The translations under genes and the position numbers were made by a program. A DNA stretch of 64,000 nt, from NCBI RefSeq assembly GCF_017921895.1, contig NZ_JAFIDN010000002.1:62001-126000 (forward strand), in the 5' to 3' direction. The stretch is from Natronogracilivirga saccharolytica. GTDB taxonomy: Bacteria > Bacteroidota > Rhodothermia > Balneolales > Natronogracilivirgulaceae. Each line of letters starts with the position of its first letter. The stretch's first letter is position 1. The notes below the pieces were generated by a model. That model saw only the letters and a list, made by a program, of their open reading frames with translations, did no database searches and was not told where the DNA came from. Below, one piece after another: positions 17,083 through 25,190 of the stretch.

Positions 17083-17255
17083 AAAACGGGCTGTTGACAG
17101 CTGACCCAGTGTGAAATTTGCAGACTGGGTGACATTAAAATAATGAAAACATCATTTATGATTCGCAAAGTCAGGAAAAATATGCAAAACATCATCTTTA
17201 ATCAAGATATTATTTCACTATTGACATGCAGATGGATTTTTTGTCTCAGGTGTTG

Positions 17256-17287
17256 TTTGTTACAGGATCTCATTTTAGCTACTTTTA
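17256..17287 (+). promoter_or_regulatory. Candidate promoter of fabI-ruvC-ruvA
   Basis: TTTG (17256-17259), a 20-bp spacer and TACTTTTA (17280-17287) fit the TTTG-N19-21-TAnnTTTR pattern, 56 bp before the chosen fabI ATG. It lies in the 260-bp gap between the divergent ffh and fabI genes. Confidence 0.4.
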
Positions 17288-17343
17288 CAGGAACACTGCC
17301 GAGGAGGTTTAAATTTTATCAGACATTTAACTATCGTTATCAA

Positions 17344-18183
17344 ATGAATCAGGAAAACAGTCATAACCTGCTTAAAGGAAAAAAAGGTCTCATATTCGGA
17401 GCACTGGATGATCGCAGCATTGCCTGGCGGGTTGCCATTGCCTGCAAGCGCGAAGGTGCTGATTTCACTTTGACCAATGCACCTATCGCACTGCGGTTCG
17501 GTGCACTGGACAAACTTAGTGAGGAAACAGGCGCCGAAGTCATACCGTGTGATGTCACCGATTATGATCAGGTTAAGGAGTTAATCGAAGCCGCAAAAAA
17601 ACAGCACGGCGGGTTGGACTTCATCCTGCATGCCGTTGGCATGTCGCCCAATATCCGGAAGAAAAATGACTACACCAGTATCAATTACAGACTGATGCAG
17701 CAAACGCTTGAAATCTCTGCCATATCCCTCCACCGGGTTTTACAGGCCTGTGTTGAAAAAGAGGCTTTAAACGACGGTGCCAGCGTTGTGGCTTTATCAT
17801 ATATCGGTGCCCAGCGGGTGTTTTCAAAATACTCCGACATGAACGACGCTAAAGCACTCTTGGAAAGTATCGCAAGAAACTTTGGCAGCCGGCTCGCTGA
17901 CAAGGAAATACGCGTCAATACCATCTCCCAGGGCCCTACAAAAACCTCTGCCGGATCGGGTATTAAAGGATTTGATGCCATGTATGATTTTGCCGAGCTG
18001 CTGGCCCCCCTTGGAAACCCGTCAGCCGATGAGTGTGCCGATTACTGCATCACGCTGTTTTCTGACCTGACCCGAAAAGTGACCATGCAGAACCTGTTTC
18101 ACGACGGTGGCTTTTCTACCAACGGAATCAGTGAACAGCTGATATATGAACTTGCAGAACTGAATAAATCTAAAGAATCATAA
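17344..18183 (+). CDS. fabI: Enoyl-[acyl-carrier-protein] reductase (NADH)
   Basis: A 279-residue short-chain dehydrogenase. The start at 17344 (MNQENSHNLLKGKK) was chosen because the longer in-frame start at 17143 adds 67 residues unlike FabI and would cover the candidate promoter. The FabI-type nucleotide motif GALDDRSIAWRVA is near residue 19. The catalytic pair is Y-x6-K in SKYSDMNDAKALLES, preceded by SYIGAQ. The C-terminal part has DLTRKVTMQNLFHDGGFSTN. It reduces enoyl-ACP in fatty-acid elongation. ruvC and ruvA follow closely on the same strand. Confidence 0.94.
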   Translation: MNQENSHNLLKGKKGLIFGALDDRSIAWRVAIACKREGADFTLTNAPIALRFGALDKLSEETGAEVIPCDVTDYDQVKELIEAAKKQHGGLDFILHAVGMSPNIRKKNDYTSINYRLMQQTLEISAISLHRVLQACVEKEALNDGASVVALSYIGAQRVFSKYSDMNDAKALLESIARNFGSRLADKEIRVNTISQGPTKTSAGSGIKGFDAMYDFAELLAPLGNPSADECADYCITLFSDLTRKVTMQNLFHDGGFSTNGISEQLIYELAELNKSKES

Positions 18184-18187
18184 ATGT

Positions 18188-18775
18188 ATGATTACACGGA
18201 TTCTGGGTGTTGATCCGGGTTCCCGCAGTACCGGTTATGCCGTCCTGGAAAAGAAAGGACAGGTTTACCGCTCCGTCTGCTGCGATACCATACGACTTTC
18301 CGGCACACCGGATCCTCATGAACGGCTCAAAGTTCTGTACGCTGACATTACACATGTTATACGCACTTATGAGGCAGAAATTTGTGCCATTGAAACCCCC
18401 GTTTACGGCAAGGATCCTGCAGCTATGCTGAAACTGGGACGAGCCCAGGCCGCATTGATCATGGGCGTGCTTCACTGCGGCATACCTCTTTTCGAATACT
18501 ATCCCAAGGCTGTAAAAAAGGCGATAACTGGTACCGGAAATGCCACAAAGGGTCAGGTTGCATATATGCTGCACAAAATGATATCCATTCCTGATGAAGC
18601 TCTTTCGGATGACGCTACCGATGCTCTCGCTGTGGCCTGGTGTCATTTTCAGAAACTGCGCGACCCGCAGGGTGTCACCGAATCTGCAGACACTTCAACA
18701 GGATTCAGACACAGACGAAAAAACTCCTGGGATGACTTTGTTGAGAACAACCCGGACAGGGTCAGAAACCCATAA
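18188..18775 (+). CDS. ruvC: Crossover junction endodeoxyribonuclease RuvC
   Basis: A 195-residue RNase H-fold nuclease that cuts Holliday junctions as a dimer. The acidic residues are in ILGVDPGSRSTGYAVLE, CAIETPVYGKDPAAMLKLGRA (Glu) and DDATDALAVAWCH. Residues after about 165 form a hydrophilic extension beyond the usual about 170-residue protein. It starts 4 bp after fabI and is followed 24 bp later by ruvA. ruvB is not in the window. Confidence 0.95.
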   Translation: MITRILGVDPGSRSTGYAVLEKKGQVYRSVCCDTIRLSGTPDPHERLKVLYADITHVIRTYEAEICAIETPVYGKDPAAMLKLGRAQAALIMGVLHCGIPLFEYYPKAVKKAITGTGNATKGQVAYMLHKMISIPDEALSDDATDALAVAWCHFQKLRDPQGVTESADTSTGFRHRRKNSWDDFVENNPDRVRNP

Positions 18776-18799
18776 ACCCGTTCAGGCAACGATATTATT

Positions 18800-19387
18800 A
18801 TGATCGCTCTGTTAAATGGCTCTATCATCAATAGTGAAGGCGGAAAGGTACTGGTCGACACCGGCGGCGTAGGATATGCTGTCCGCATTTCCAATCACAC
18901 ACTGGACCGGCTGCCGTCACCCGGCTCCAAATGCACACTATTCATTTACCATCATATTTCAGAAAACGACCAGCAGCTCTACGGATTTGCTGATTTGGAA
19001 GAAAAAAATCTTTTTGAATTATTGATTTCAGTAAAAAGTATTGGTCCGCGGCTGGCACTTGCCCTTCTTTCTGCCATGCCTCCGAAAAACCTGGTACAGG
19101 CTATCATTCATCAACAGGCCGGATTGATCGCAAAAAGTCCGGGAATAGGCAAAAAGTCAGCTGAACGTATTGTGCTGGAACTGAAAGACAAACTCGGTGA
19201 AATTTCTGAGCATGAAACCCCGGGCGAGGTCACAGATTCACTGCAGCAGGAAACAGTTTCTGCTCTTGAGTCCCTGGGTTATCACCATAATGCCGCACTA
19301 AAGGCAGTCCGGACCGCTGCCGACCAGACGAAAGAATCCGAAACCGTCTCGGATTTACTGAAAAAAGCATTGAAACACCTGCAATAG
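18800..19387 (+). CDS. ruvA: Holliday junction branch migration protein RuvA
   Basis: A 195-residue protein with the three RuvA parts: an OB fold (MIALLNGSIINSEGGKVLVD, YGFADLEEKNLFELLISVK), tandem helix-hairpin-helix motifs (SIGPRLALALLSAMPPKNL, SPGIGKKSAERIVLELKDKL) and a C-terminal RuvB-binding domain (SALESLGYHHNAALKAVRTA). It tetramerises on four-way junctions and recruits the RuvB motor. It is downstream of ruvC on the same strand. Confidence 0.95.
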   Translation: MIALLNGSIINSEGGKVLVDTGGVGYAVRISNHTLDRLPSPGSKCTLFIYHHISENDQQLYGFADLEEKNLFELLISVKSIGPRLALALLSAMPPKNLVQAIIHQQAGLIAKSPGIGKKSAERIVLELKDKLGEISEHETPGEVTDSLQQETVSALESLGYHHNAALKAVRTAADQTKESETVSDLLKKALKHLQ

Positions 19388-19478
19388 TAACAATTTAATA
19401 ACACCTGTTATCTTTTTATTACCATCATTGCTGAGTAAATTGAGGTGATTACAATACCGTTCAATTCAATTCTTCGTC

Positions 19479-20162
19479 TTGCCTAATACACGTATACTCG
19501 TTGTTGATGACGAGCATGACATCCTGGAACTTCTTGAGTATAATCTCAAAAAGCTTGGGTTTGAAGTATTTATGGCTGATAATGGTGCCGATGGTATCAA
19601 ACTGGCCCGTGAACACAAGCCTGATCTTATCCTTCTGGATATAATGATGCCTAAAATGGACGGGCACGAGGTATGTGCACGGATCAAAGAGGACAGCGCC
19701 CTTAAAAACACTCCGGTCATTTTCCTCACTGCCCGGGAGGATGAAAAAACGGAAATCCGCAATCTGGATGAAGGTGCCGATGACTTCCTTACCAAACCTA
19801 TCAGTATTTCCAAACTTATATCCAGAATCAAAGCGGTGCTGAGGCGCTTTCAGGGATATTCTGATGATGAAAACAAACTTTCCATTCGCATTCATGACCT
19901 GAACATTGATCGTGAACGGTATGTTGTGATGAAAGGTGAAAAAGAGTACCGTTTACCCCGGAAAGAGTTTGAGGTGCTTTTCAAACTTGCTGAACACCCC
20001 GGTATTGTGTTAAAAAGAGAAGTCCTGCTTAATGAAATTTGGGGTAGCAATGTATTTGTTGTAGACCGGACGGTTGATGTTCACATCAGGAAAATCAGGG
20101 ACAAGATCGGAAGCGAATATATTGAAACCGTTAAAGGTGTCGGGTACCGGTTCAGAAAATGA
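19479..20162 (+). CDS. OmpR/PhoB-family response regulator
   Basis: A 227-residue two-domain regulator read from a TTG start. The receiver (about 1-120) has the acidic pair VVDDEHDI, the phospho-acceptor Asp in PDLILLDIMMPKMDG, the switch Thr in VIFLTAREDE and the Lys in DDFLTKPI. The DNA-binding winged helix (about 130-227) has LPRKEFEVLFKLAEHPGIVL and VDVHIRKIRDKIGSEYIETV, ending KGVGYRFRK. Its stop overlaps the kinase start by 4 bp (ATGA). The layout and similarity are PhoB-like, but the stimulus is not shown by sequence. Confidence 0.93.
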   Translation: MPNTRILVVDDEHDILELLEYNLKKLGFEVFMADNGADGIKLAREHKPDLILLDIMMPKMDGHEVCARIKEDSALKNTPVIFLTAREDEKTEIRNLDEGADDFLTKPISISKLISRIKAVLRRFQGYSDDENKLSIRIHDLNIDRERYVVMKGEKEYRLPRKEFEVLFKLAEHPGIVLKREVLLNEIWGSNVFVVDRTVDVHIRKIRDKIGSEYIETVKGVGYRFRK

Positions 20163-21241
20163 GCACTGTTTCACGATACGTATTCAGGCTTGGTCTGCGG
20201 CTGGCTGTTTTATCAGCATCTGCGCTTTTTCTGATCTCTGCCCCGTTGTATTACGTATTTTCCAATGATGTCGGAGTTTCTCTACTGTTCGGTATTTCCA
20301 TCGGTTTAATCAGCTTTATCGCCGTTTATTTTTGTTCTTATTATCTCATGTTCAGTAGGCTTTCCGGTATTCAAAAAGTGGTTGCTGCTACACCCCGCAC
20401 ATCTATAAGCTTCAGTGACAGCAAATCTTCGGGATCAAATGATGAACTTGACCGGATCCTTGAACTCAGCAAAGAATCAAAAAAGCTCGTCCGGGATCAC
20501 TTCCGCAATATGGACGAAACCGACCATTACAGGAAAGAGTTTATCGGTGATATCTCGCACGAATTGAAAACCCCCATTTTCTCTGTTCAGGGATATCTTG
20601 AAACGCTTAGTCAGGGAGCACTGGATGATCCCAAAGTCAACAAGCTTTTCCTGACAAAAGCCATGAACAATGTTGACAGGCTAATATCGCTTACAAATGA
20701 TTTGATGGAAATTACCAAAATTGAGACCGGCGAACTTAAACCGGAACTGCAAATCATCGCACTTAACAACATTATCAATGATGTCATTGATTCGCTTAAT
20801 TACAAGGCCGAACAGGCTCAAATAACTATCCGGTTTCAGCCAAAAGAAGTTAACTCATTTGCTTTTGCAGATCGCAATCAAATACGTCAGGTGCTGATTA
20901 ACCTTGTCGAAAATGCGATCAAATACAATAAACCTGAGGGACGGATATATATTGGGACAACAATTGAAAAAAGCGATCCTGAGCATGTACTGGTTTCTGT
21001 AAAAGACACGGGTATCGGCATAGAACCTGAAAACTTAAAAAGGGTCACTGAACGCTTTTATCGGGTTGATAAATCCCGGTCGCGGGATCAAGGCGGCACG
21101 GGCCTTGGTCTTGCCATCGTAAAACATATACTTGAATCACACAACTCACAACTCCAAATTAAAAGCAAACCGGGAAGCGGCTCTCAGTTTTCTTTCAAAC
21201 TCAAACTTGCCGATCACTATTCAGATCACATTTCTGCTTGA
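20159..21241 (+). CDS. PhoR-like sensor histidine kinase
   Basis: A 360-residue membrane kinase with two N-terminal helices (about 10-62) and almost no periplasmic loop between them. A HAMP-like/linker stretch is followed by the dimerisation domain with the phospho-acceptor His in FIGDISHELKTPIFSVQGYL (about residue 133). The HATPase domain shows NLVENAIKYNKPEG, VKDTGIGIEPENL, ERFYRVDKSRSR and GGTGLGLAIVKHI. It is coupled to the response regulator by an ATGA overlap. The missing periplasmic sensor suggests sensing within the membrane or through a partner such as a PstSCAB/PhoU system, which is not in the window. Confidence 0.93.
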   Translation: MSTVSRYVFRLGLRLAVLSASALFLISAPLYYVFSNDVGVSLLFGISIGLISFIAVYFCSYYLMFSRLSGIQKVVAATPRTSISFSDSKSSGSNDELDRILELSKESKKLVRDHFRNMDETDHYRKEFIGDISHELKTPIFSVQGYLETLSQGALDDPKVNKLFLTKAMNNVDRLISLTNDLMEITKIETGELKPELQIIALNNIINDVIDSLNYKAEQAQITIRFQPKEVNSFAFADRNQIRQVLINLVENAIKYNKPEGRIYIGTTIEKSDPEHVLVSVKDTGIGIEPENLKRVTERFYRVDKSRSRDQGGTGLGLAIVKHILESHNSQLQIKSKPGSGSQFSFKLKLADHYSDHISA

Positions 21242-21298
21242 TTCCGGATTTTGGTAACTTTGCCTTACCAAATTTCCACCAAATATCAGGAGAATTTC

Positions 21299-22396
21299 AT
21301 GAACTACGCTCTGATCATGGCCGGCGGGATCGGCTCCCGCTTCTGGCCCAAAAGCCGGATAGATGCGCCAAAGCAATTTCTTTCTTTTTTTGAGGATAAA
21401 ACCCTGCTGCAAAATACTATTGACAGAATCCGGCCGATCATCCCGGTGGAGCGCATCATTGTGAGCACAAATGCCGATTATGTTGATATTGTCAAAGAAC
21501 AGATACCTGATATTCCGCTTGAAAACATAGTTGGTGAGCCTGTAGCTAAAAACACAGCCCCATGTATCGCTTTTGCCGCCAGTTTTATACACTACAGGGA
21601 TCCGGAAGCCACCATGGTTGTGCTGCCTTCGGATCACTTTATCCAAAATGAAGATGCTTTTCTGAAAGATCTCGAGCTTTCAGCCCGAATTGCTGAAGAA
21701 AAAAACCGGCTTGTCACTATCGGAATTACTCCGACCCGACCGGAAACGGGATACGGCTACATTCAGTATAATGACGAAAACACTATTTCCTTTAATGGTG
21801 ACACTGCGTATCCCGTTAAAACATTTGCCGAGAAGCCCGATGTTCAGACTGCTTTGAAATTCCTCCAGTCCGGAGATTTTTTGTGGAACAGCGGTATGTT
21901 TATCTGGAGGACAGAAAGAGTACTTGAAGAAATAAAAAAACACCTTCCTGTACTTCATCATCAAGTTGAAATATTACATCAGCACCTGTCTGACAATGAC
22001 GGAAATATCAGCCGGGATGTCCTTCACTCCGTGTATCACTCTTGTTTTTCCGTTTCCATCGACTACGGCATTATGGAAAAATCTGAAGATGTTGTCGTTG
22101 TTCCGTCTCATTTTCACTGGAGCGACCTGGGCAGCTGGATGGCCATTTATGAACTTCAAAAAGACCAGGGGGATGAGGATGGCAATATTCTGAATTCACA
22201 GAATATTCTGACCGTCAAGTCACAAAATTGCTACGTCTCTTCCGCCAACAGGAAGCTGATCGCATTGGTTGGCTTGCAGGGTATTGGTCTGATTGAAACG
22301 GATGATGCCATGTTGATCTGCAAGCTTGACAGCTCCCAGAATGTAAAAGAAGTATATGACAAGCTGGAAGAACGGGACCTGAGAGAGTATCGGTAA
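21299..22396 (+). CDS. manC: Mannose-1-phosphate guanylyltransferase
   Basis: A 365-residue nucleotidyltransferase starting MNYALIMAGGIGSRFWPKSR, which includes the nucleotide-binding signature; the start at 21299 has CAGGAG just upstream and was preferred over 21251. Further motifs are VVLPSDHFIQNEDAF, TRPETGYGYIQY, FAEKPDVQTA, FLWNSGMFIWRTE and the metal-binding SIDYGIMEKSEDV. It makes GDP-mannose for polysaccharides and glycoconjugates. No C-terminal phosphomannose isomerase domain is fused. It is convergent with the MBL hydrolase, with only 13 bp between the stops. Confidence 0.92.
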   Translation: MNYALIMAGGIGSRFWPKSRIDAPKQFLSFFEDKTLLQNTIDRIRPIIPVERIIVSTNADYVDIVKEQIPDIPLENIVGEPVAKNTAPCIAFAASFIHYRDPEATMVVLPSDHFIQNEDAFLKDLELSARIAEEKNRLVTIGITPTRPETGYGYIQYNDENTISFNGDTAYPVKTFAEKPDVQTALKFLQSGDFLWNSGMFIWRTERVLEEIKKHLPVLHHQVEILHQHLSDNDGNISRDVLHSVYHSCFSVSIDYGIMEKSEDVVVVPSHFHWSDLGSWMAIYELQKDQGDEDGNILNSQNILTVKSQNCYVSSANRKLIALVGLQGIGLIETDDAMLICKLDSSQNVKEVYDKLEERDLREYR

Positions 22397-22409
22397 TTAT
22401 CACTCCGGG

Positions 22410-23168
22410 CTAAATAACCACCTCAAGCTGATCAAATGCAAGCTGTACATTACCGGGCAGCCGTCCGGATATTTCCTCATGGCGGACAAAGGGCGATATA
22501 TGTATCAGATATGTGCGCCCGACATTCAGTTTGTTCGCAACTTCGCAGGCTTCCGGAATGGTAAAATGCGTAGGATGGGACGGCTGCCAGCGCAATCCGC
22601 TCATTACAAGTATTTTTGATCCGTTGATTTTTTCGGCCGTTTCAGGAGGGATATAGCTGACATCGGTAATGTAAGAAATATCATTTATGCGAAAACCCAG
22701 CACATCCATATTCCCGTGTTTAACAGGCAGTGGTGTAATAACACAGTCACCGTCAATTATTTCATCGCTCCATTTTCTAAATACAATATCAACCGACCCG
22801 GGGGTTTTGTCTGGTGGAAACATGTAAGAGTATCGTTTCCGGATAGCCGTTTCCGTCCTGTTGTCGGTATAAACGGGTATTGGCTGCTTTTGAGCGTAAT
22901 TATAGGCCCTCAGATCATCCAGTCCGCCGATATGGTCTGTATGTTCATGAGTAATGAATAGTGCGTCAATACGTCTGATTCCGGCTCTGAGTGTCTGAAG
23001 CCTGAACTCGGGACCAATATCGATTACAAAGGATCTTTTGCCGGATTGAATCCATGCAGAACATCTGTACCTGTTATCCCTGGGATCTGATCCTCCGTTT
23101 TCTGTTCCAAAGCCCCCGGCCACAGGCACACCCATTGAAGTCCCGGTTCCTAAAAATGTCAACTTCAT
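22410..23168 (-). CDS. MBL-fold metallo-hydrolase (PhnP-like)
   Basis: A 252-residue metallo-beta-lactamase-fold protein. Metal-binding motifs are FITHEHTDHIGGLDDLRAYN (HxHxDH), PVKHGNMDVLGF, SYITDVSYIP and a late His in YLIHISPFVRHEE. The start MKLTFLGTGTSMGVPVAGG and the RCSAW segment resemble PhnP and related cyclic phosphodiesterases of the RNase Z class. The substrate is unknown and no C-P lyase genes are near. It overlaps the upstream small gene by 4 bp. Confidence 0.85.
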   Translation of the reverse strand: MKLTFLGTGTSMGVPVAGGFGTENGGSDPRDNRYRCSAWIQSGKRSFVIDIGPEFRLQTLRAGIRRIDALFITHEHTDHIGGLDDLRAYNYAQKQPIPVYTDNRTETAIRKRYSYMFPPDKTPGSVDIVFRKWSDEIIDGDCVITPLPVKHGNMDVLGFRINDISYITDVSYIPPETAEKINGSKILVMSGLRWQPSHPTHFTIPEACEVANKLNVGRTYLIHISPFVRHEEISGRLPGNVQLAFDQLEVVI

Positions 23169-23446
23169 GAATTGGCCTTCTCTTTTTTAAATATGCGCTC
23201 CATCCATTTGTCCAGTTCCTTTCTGACTGCCGGCTTGATATAGATGTCGTTGATATCTCTTTCAGATAAAAACCGCACCATTTGTCCGATATGGAATTCT
23301 GCTGGGTAATTCTTATTTATCATTACAATTTTGTCACCATCCAGCACACAAAAGTCCCCCTGGAAACTTCCCTTCTCCTTTCGGAGCTGATATCCCAGAT
23401 CCTCTATGATTTTTTCCAGTTCAGATTGGAATCTCTCTGTTTTCAT
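23165..23446 (-). CDS. Conserved small hypothetical protein
   Basis: A 93-residue cytoplasmic protein (MKTERFQSELEKIIEDLGYQ to a Lys-rich end) with a central GDFCVLDGDKIVMINKNYPA and HIGQMVRFLSERDINDIYIK. It has no membrane segment and I do not recognise a family of known function. The start at 23446 was taken because the repeat units upstream each end at a similar ATGAA. A second in-frame start at 23503 (ATGATTAAA) would add 19 residues encoded by the repeat and cannot be excluded, because it overlaps the stop of a micro-ORF by ATGA. It overlaps the MBL gene by 4 bp. Confidence 0.72.
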   Translation of the reverse strand: MKTERFQSELEKIIEDLGYQLRKEKGSFQGDFCVLDGDKIVMINKNYPAEFHIGQMVRFLSERDINDIYIKPAVRKELDKWMERIFKKEKANS

Positions 23447-23546
23447 GTGTTTAAAATTTTTGGTTAAGTGGACACATGCAATTCTAGGACCGGTTTTAAT
23501 CATGCGCCTGTGTGTCCTGACGCCCGTCCGGTCATGCTCATTTCAT
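23447..23546 (-). repeat. Leader repeat unit 1 (100 bp), adjoining the small gene
   Basis: Read toward the gene, the unit starts at a relic ATGAAATG (ATG at 23546) and ends at the true ATG at 23446. It contains GCATGACC, a hairpin (CCGGAC with GTCAGG, one mismatch), ACACAGGCGCATGATTAAA, and an AT-rich end AAATTTTAAACAC. A micro-ORF (23500-23535, MTGRASGHTGA) ends in a TGA that overlaps the ATG of a second frame running into the gene. Unit 2 follows directly with the same plan. Confidence 0.75.
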
Positions 23547-23660
23547 GTGTTTATAATTTGTGATTCTGACGTCACATGTAGTACCCATGTTGGCTATAAT
23601 CATGCTCCTGTGTGACGGTAAGCCGCCATGGGCATTTCATCTGTTTAAAATTTTTCCGGA
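23547..23660 (-). repeat. Leader repeat unit 2 (94 bp) plus the start of a third copy
   Basis: Unit 2 spans 23547-23640. On the plus strand both units begin TTTCATGTGTTTA, share TAATCATG.(G/T)CCTGTGTG in the middle, and end CATG..CA. The hairpin of unit 2 is GACGG/CCGCC with a four-base loop, different in sequence from unit 1. Its micro-ORF (23600-23629) reads MAAYRHTGA, two codons shorter than in unit 1, exactly the 6-bp length difference between units. A partial third copy (TTTCATCTGTTTAAAATTTT) starts at 23636. Confidence 0.72.
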
Positions 23661-23768
23661 AAAATATATCAGCCAGGTACTGAGTAAATTGCGTCTGCAA
23701 ACATGCTGATCATTTACCCTTGTCCATTTTAATATAGATATCTGACATTCGGGGTGCAGTGGAAATAG

Positions 23769-24533
23769 TCAAAATGTGATTCCCACACTCACGTTGTGTG
23801 AAGAAATATCATATTCAAATCGCTCTTCAATTCCTGAGTATCTTCTCCAGGAGTAGTTATAGCCGAAAGCCATTCCGATGCTCCCGAATACATGATCGAT
23901 ATGCAGCCTTGCTCTGGCATTTAACTTGGTAACCTGGCCCGAATCGGTCCCCAGAGAAGAAACAGTAAATCCTATCTGAGGTACAGATTCGGCACGAAAC
24001 CGGATATTGCTTGACATACGATAATAAAACCCTGCTCCAATTCCGACAGCAATAAGGCTTTGCCGGAATTCATCTGATTCTGAGAGTCCCCCATCTGTGG
24101 AGCGGATTCGCGTAAAATCAGTTGACAACCTTACCGGTAGTGCAACGCCGACGCTTCTGGACTCTGCCAGTGGCAGTCTGCCTGAAACATTCGCACCAAA
24201 GTTCAAATAACTCAACGTATCACTGCCTTCATCCGAATTACCCAGCCCCCCGCGATAACCTGCATATGCTTCTATTCCGGGTAATTCCAGATACGCCCTG
24301 AATACCGGATCTGAAATATTGTAAACCACATCATGCTCATCTGCATCCGGGCGGAAATCAGTCTCAATGAAACCCAAACCCAGGGTGAAAGAGCTGGTAG
24401 CCGGACGCGTTCTTCGTTCCGGCTCCTCGACGGAAAACATCTGCGCAACAAGATGGCCCGGAACCATCAGGATCATAAAGACAAAGAGAAATGTAATGGC
24501 ATTAATTCTACAGAATGGGGATATATCAGACAT
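23769..24533 (-). CDS. Outer-membrane beta-barrel protein, function unknown
   Basis: A 254-residue exported protein with a signal peptide (hydrophobic core ITFLFVFMILMVPGHLVA, cleavage near residue 30). The mature part is alternating beta strands with many Gly and aromatic residues: SFTLGLGFIETDF, IEAYAGYRGGLG, YLNFGANVSGRLP, VGIGAGFYYRMSS and a last strand HNVSVGITF that ends in Phe, as the final strand of outer-membrane barrels usually does. About ten strands are expected. No substrate or family name is recognised. It stands alone between the repeat block and a gap of about 380 bp before tRNA-Asp. Confidence 0.65.
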   Translation of the reverse strand: MSDISPFCRINAITFLFVFMILMVPGHLVAQMFSVEEPERRTRPATSSFTLGLGFIETDFRPDADEHDVVYNISDPVFRAYLELPGIEAYAGYRGGLGNSDEGSDTLSYLNFGANVSGRLPLAESRSVGVALPVRLSTDFTRIRSTDGGLSESDEFRQSLIAVGIGAGFYYRMSSNIRFRAESVPQIGFTVSSLGTDSGQVTKLNARARLHIDHVFGSIGMAFGYNYSWRRYSGIEERFEYDISSHNVSVGITF

Positions 24534-24875
24534 GGCGATGCGCAGTATTAAAAGAGAATTTCAGCAGGCTTAATTATAGCAAAACTAATCTCAAGATTCA
24601 CCTATGGTAAAGCCAGAACAACAACCGATCTGATTTCATTCTGGATGATGGTCCTTGTCGTATAAATTAACGGACAAAACTCTGTTATATGCTTCGGATT
24701 ATCATTTCATAAGATATCTTCACGGTCATCAACCACAGGGTGATATCCCGGCATCTGAGTTTTTATCTATTCACCCAAATCAGAAACAAAATAGAGCGTT
24801 CGGTTATTTCGTTACGAGTATGGAAATGATCAAAACAAAACAAGAGCAGTCTTTTTAGAAAGTTGCAAATTGATC
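24534..24875. other. Intergenic region without a supported gene
   Basis: AT-rich DNA upstream of the outer-membrane protein gene and of tRNA-Asp. A 67-codon open frame (24655-24858, TTG start) has no recognisable family and no ribosome binding site, so I do not call it a gene. The 5' part should hold the leftward promoter of the barrel gene, but I cannot place it. Confidence 0.5.
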
Positions 24876-24907
24876 TTGACTATATGATCAGAACGTTATT
24901 ATATTTG
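24876..24907 (+). promoter_or_regulatory. Promoter of tRNA-Asp
   Basis: TTGAC begins at 24876 and TATATTTG lies at 24900-24907, an exact fit to the Bacteroidota TAnnTTTG element, with 21 bp after the TTG. It also reads as a sigma70-like TTGACT-N18-TATATT. The tRNA begins 9 bp later. Confidence 0.6.
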
Positions 24908-24915
24908 ATGTCCTT

Positions 24916-24989
24916 GGTCCGGTAGTTCAGTTGGTTAGAACGCCTGCCTGTCACGCAGGAGGTCGTGGGTTCGAGTCCCATCCGGATCG
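24916..24989 (+). tRNA. tRNA-Asp (anticodon GTC)
   Basis: A 74-nt cloverleaf. The acceptor GGTCCGG pairs with CCGGATC (one G-T pair), with discriminator G as expected for Asp. The D arm is GTTCAGTTGGTTAGAAC, the anticodon stem CCTGC/GCAGG holds loop CTGTCAC with GTC at 24950-24952, and the T arm is GTGGG-TTCGAGT-CCCAT. The 3' CCA is not encoded. A strong terminator follows, so it is a single-gene transcript. Confidence 0.97.
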
Positions 24990-24991
24990 CT

Positions 24992-25033
24992 AAAGCGCAA
25001 GCAGTTGCCTCATAACTGTTTGCGCTTTTTTTA
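24992..25033 (+). terminator. Terminator of tRNA-Asp
   Basis: AAAGCGCAAGCAGTT (24992-25006) pairs with AACTGTTTGCGCTTT (from 25014) with one G-T pair, around a short loop, followed by a run of T. It starts 3 bp after the tRNA. Confidence 0.88.
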
Positions 25034-25190
25034 TTTGTAACGCGCTCATAAACACCTGACCTGAACGTTACCTATGGCATCTCTGGTTGTCACTGTATAA
25101 ATCGACCAGCACCGGGTACTACTTTTGCAATCTGAGCCAGGGCCTGTAAAACCCGGATTAATTAGAATATAAATCGAAACTCTTTAACAC

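Noticed and set aside
23447-23660. A CRISPR array at the repeated leader block
   Set aside because: Only two full units of different length (100 and 94 bp) with internal hairpins, no short identical repeats, no spacers and no cas genes.
24655-24858. A 67-codon open frame with a TTG start before tRNA-Asp
   Set aside because: No recognisable family and no ribosome binding site, in an AT-rich gap. The frame is short enough to arise by chance.
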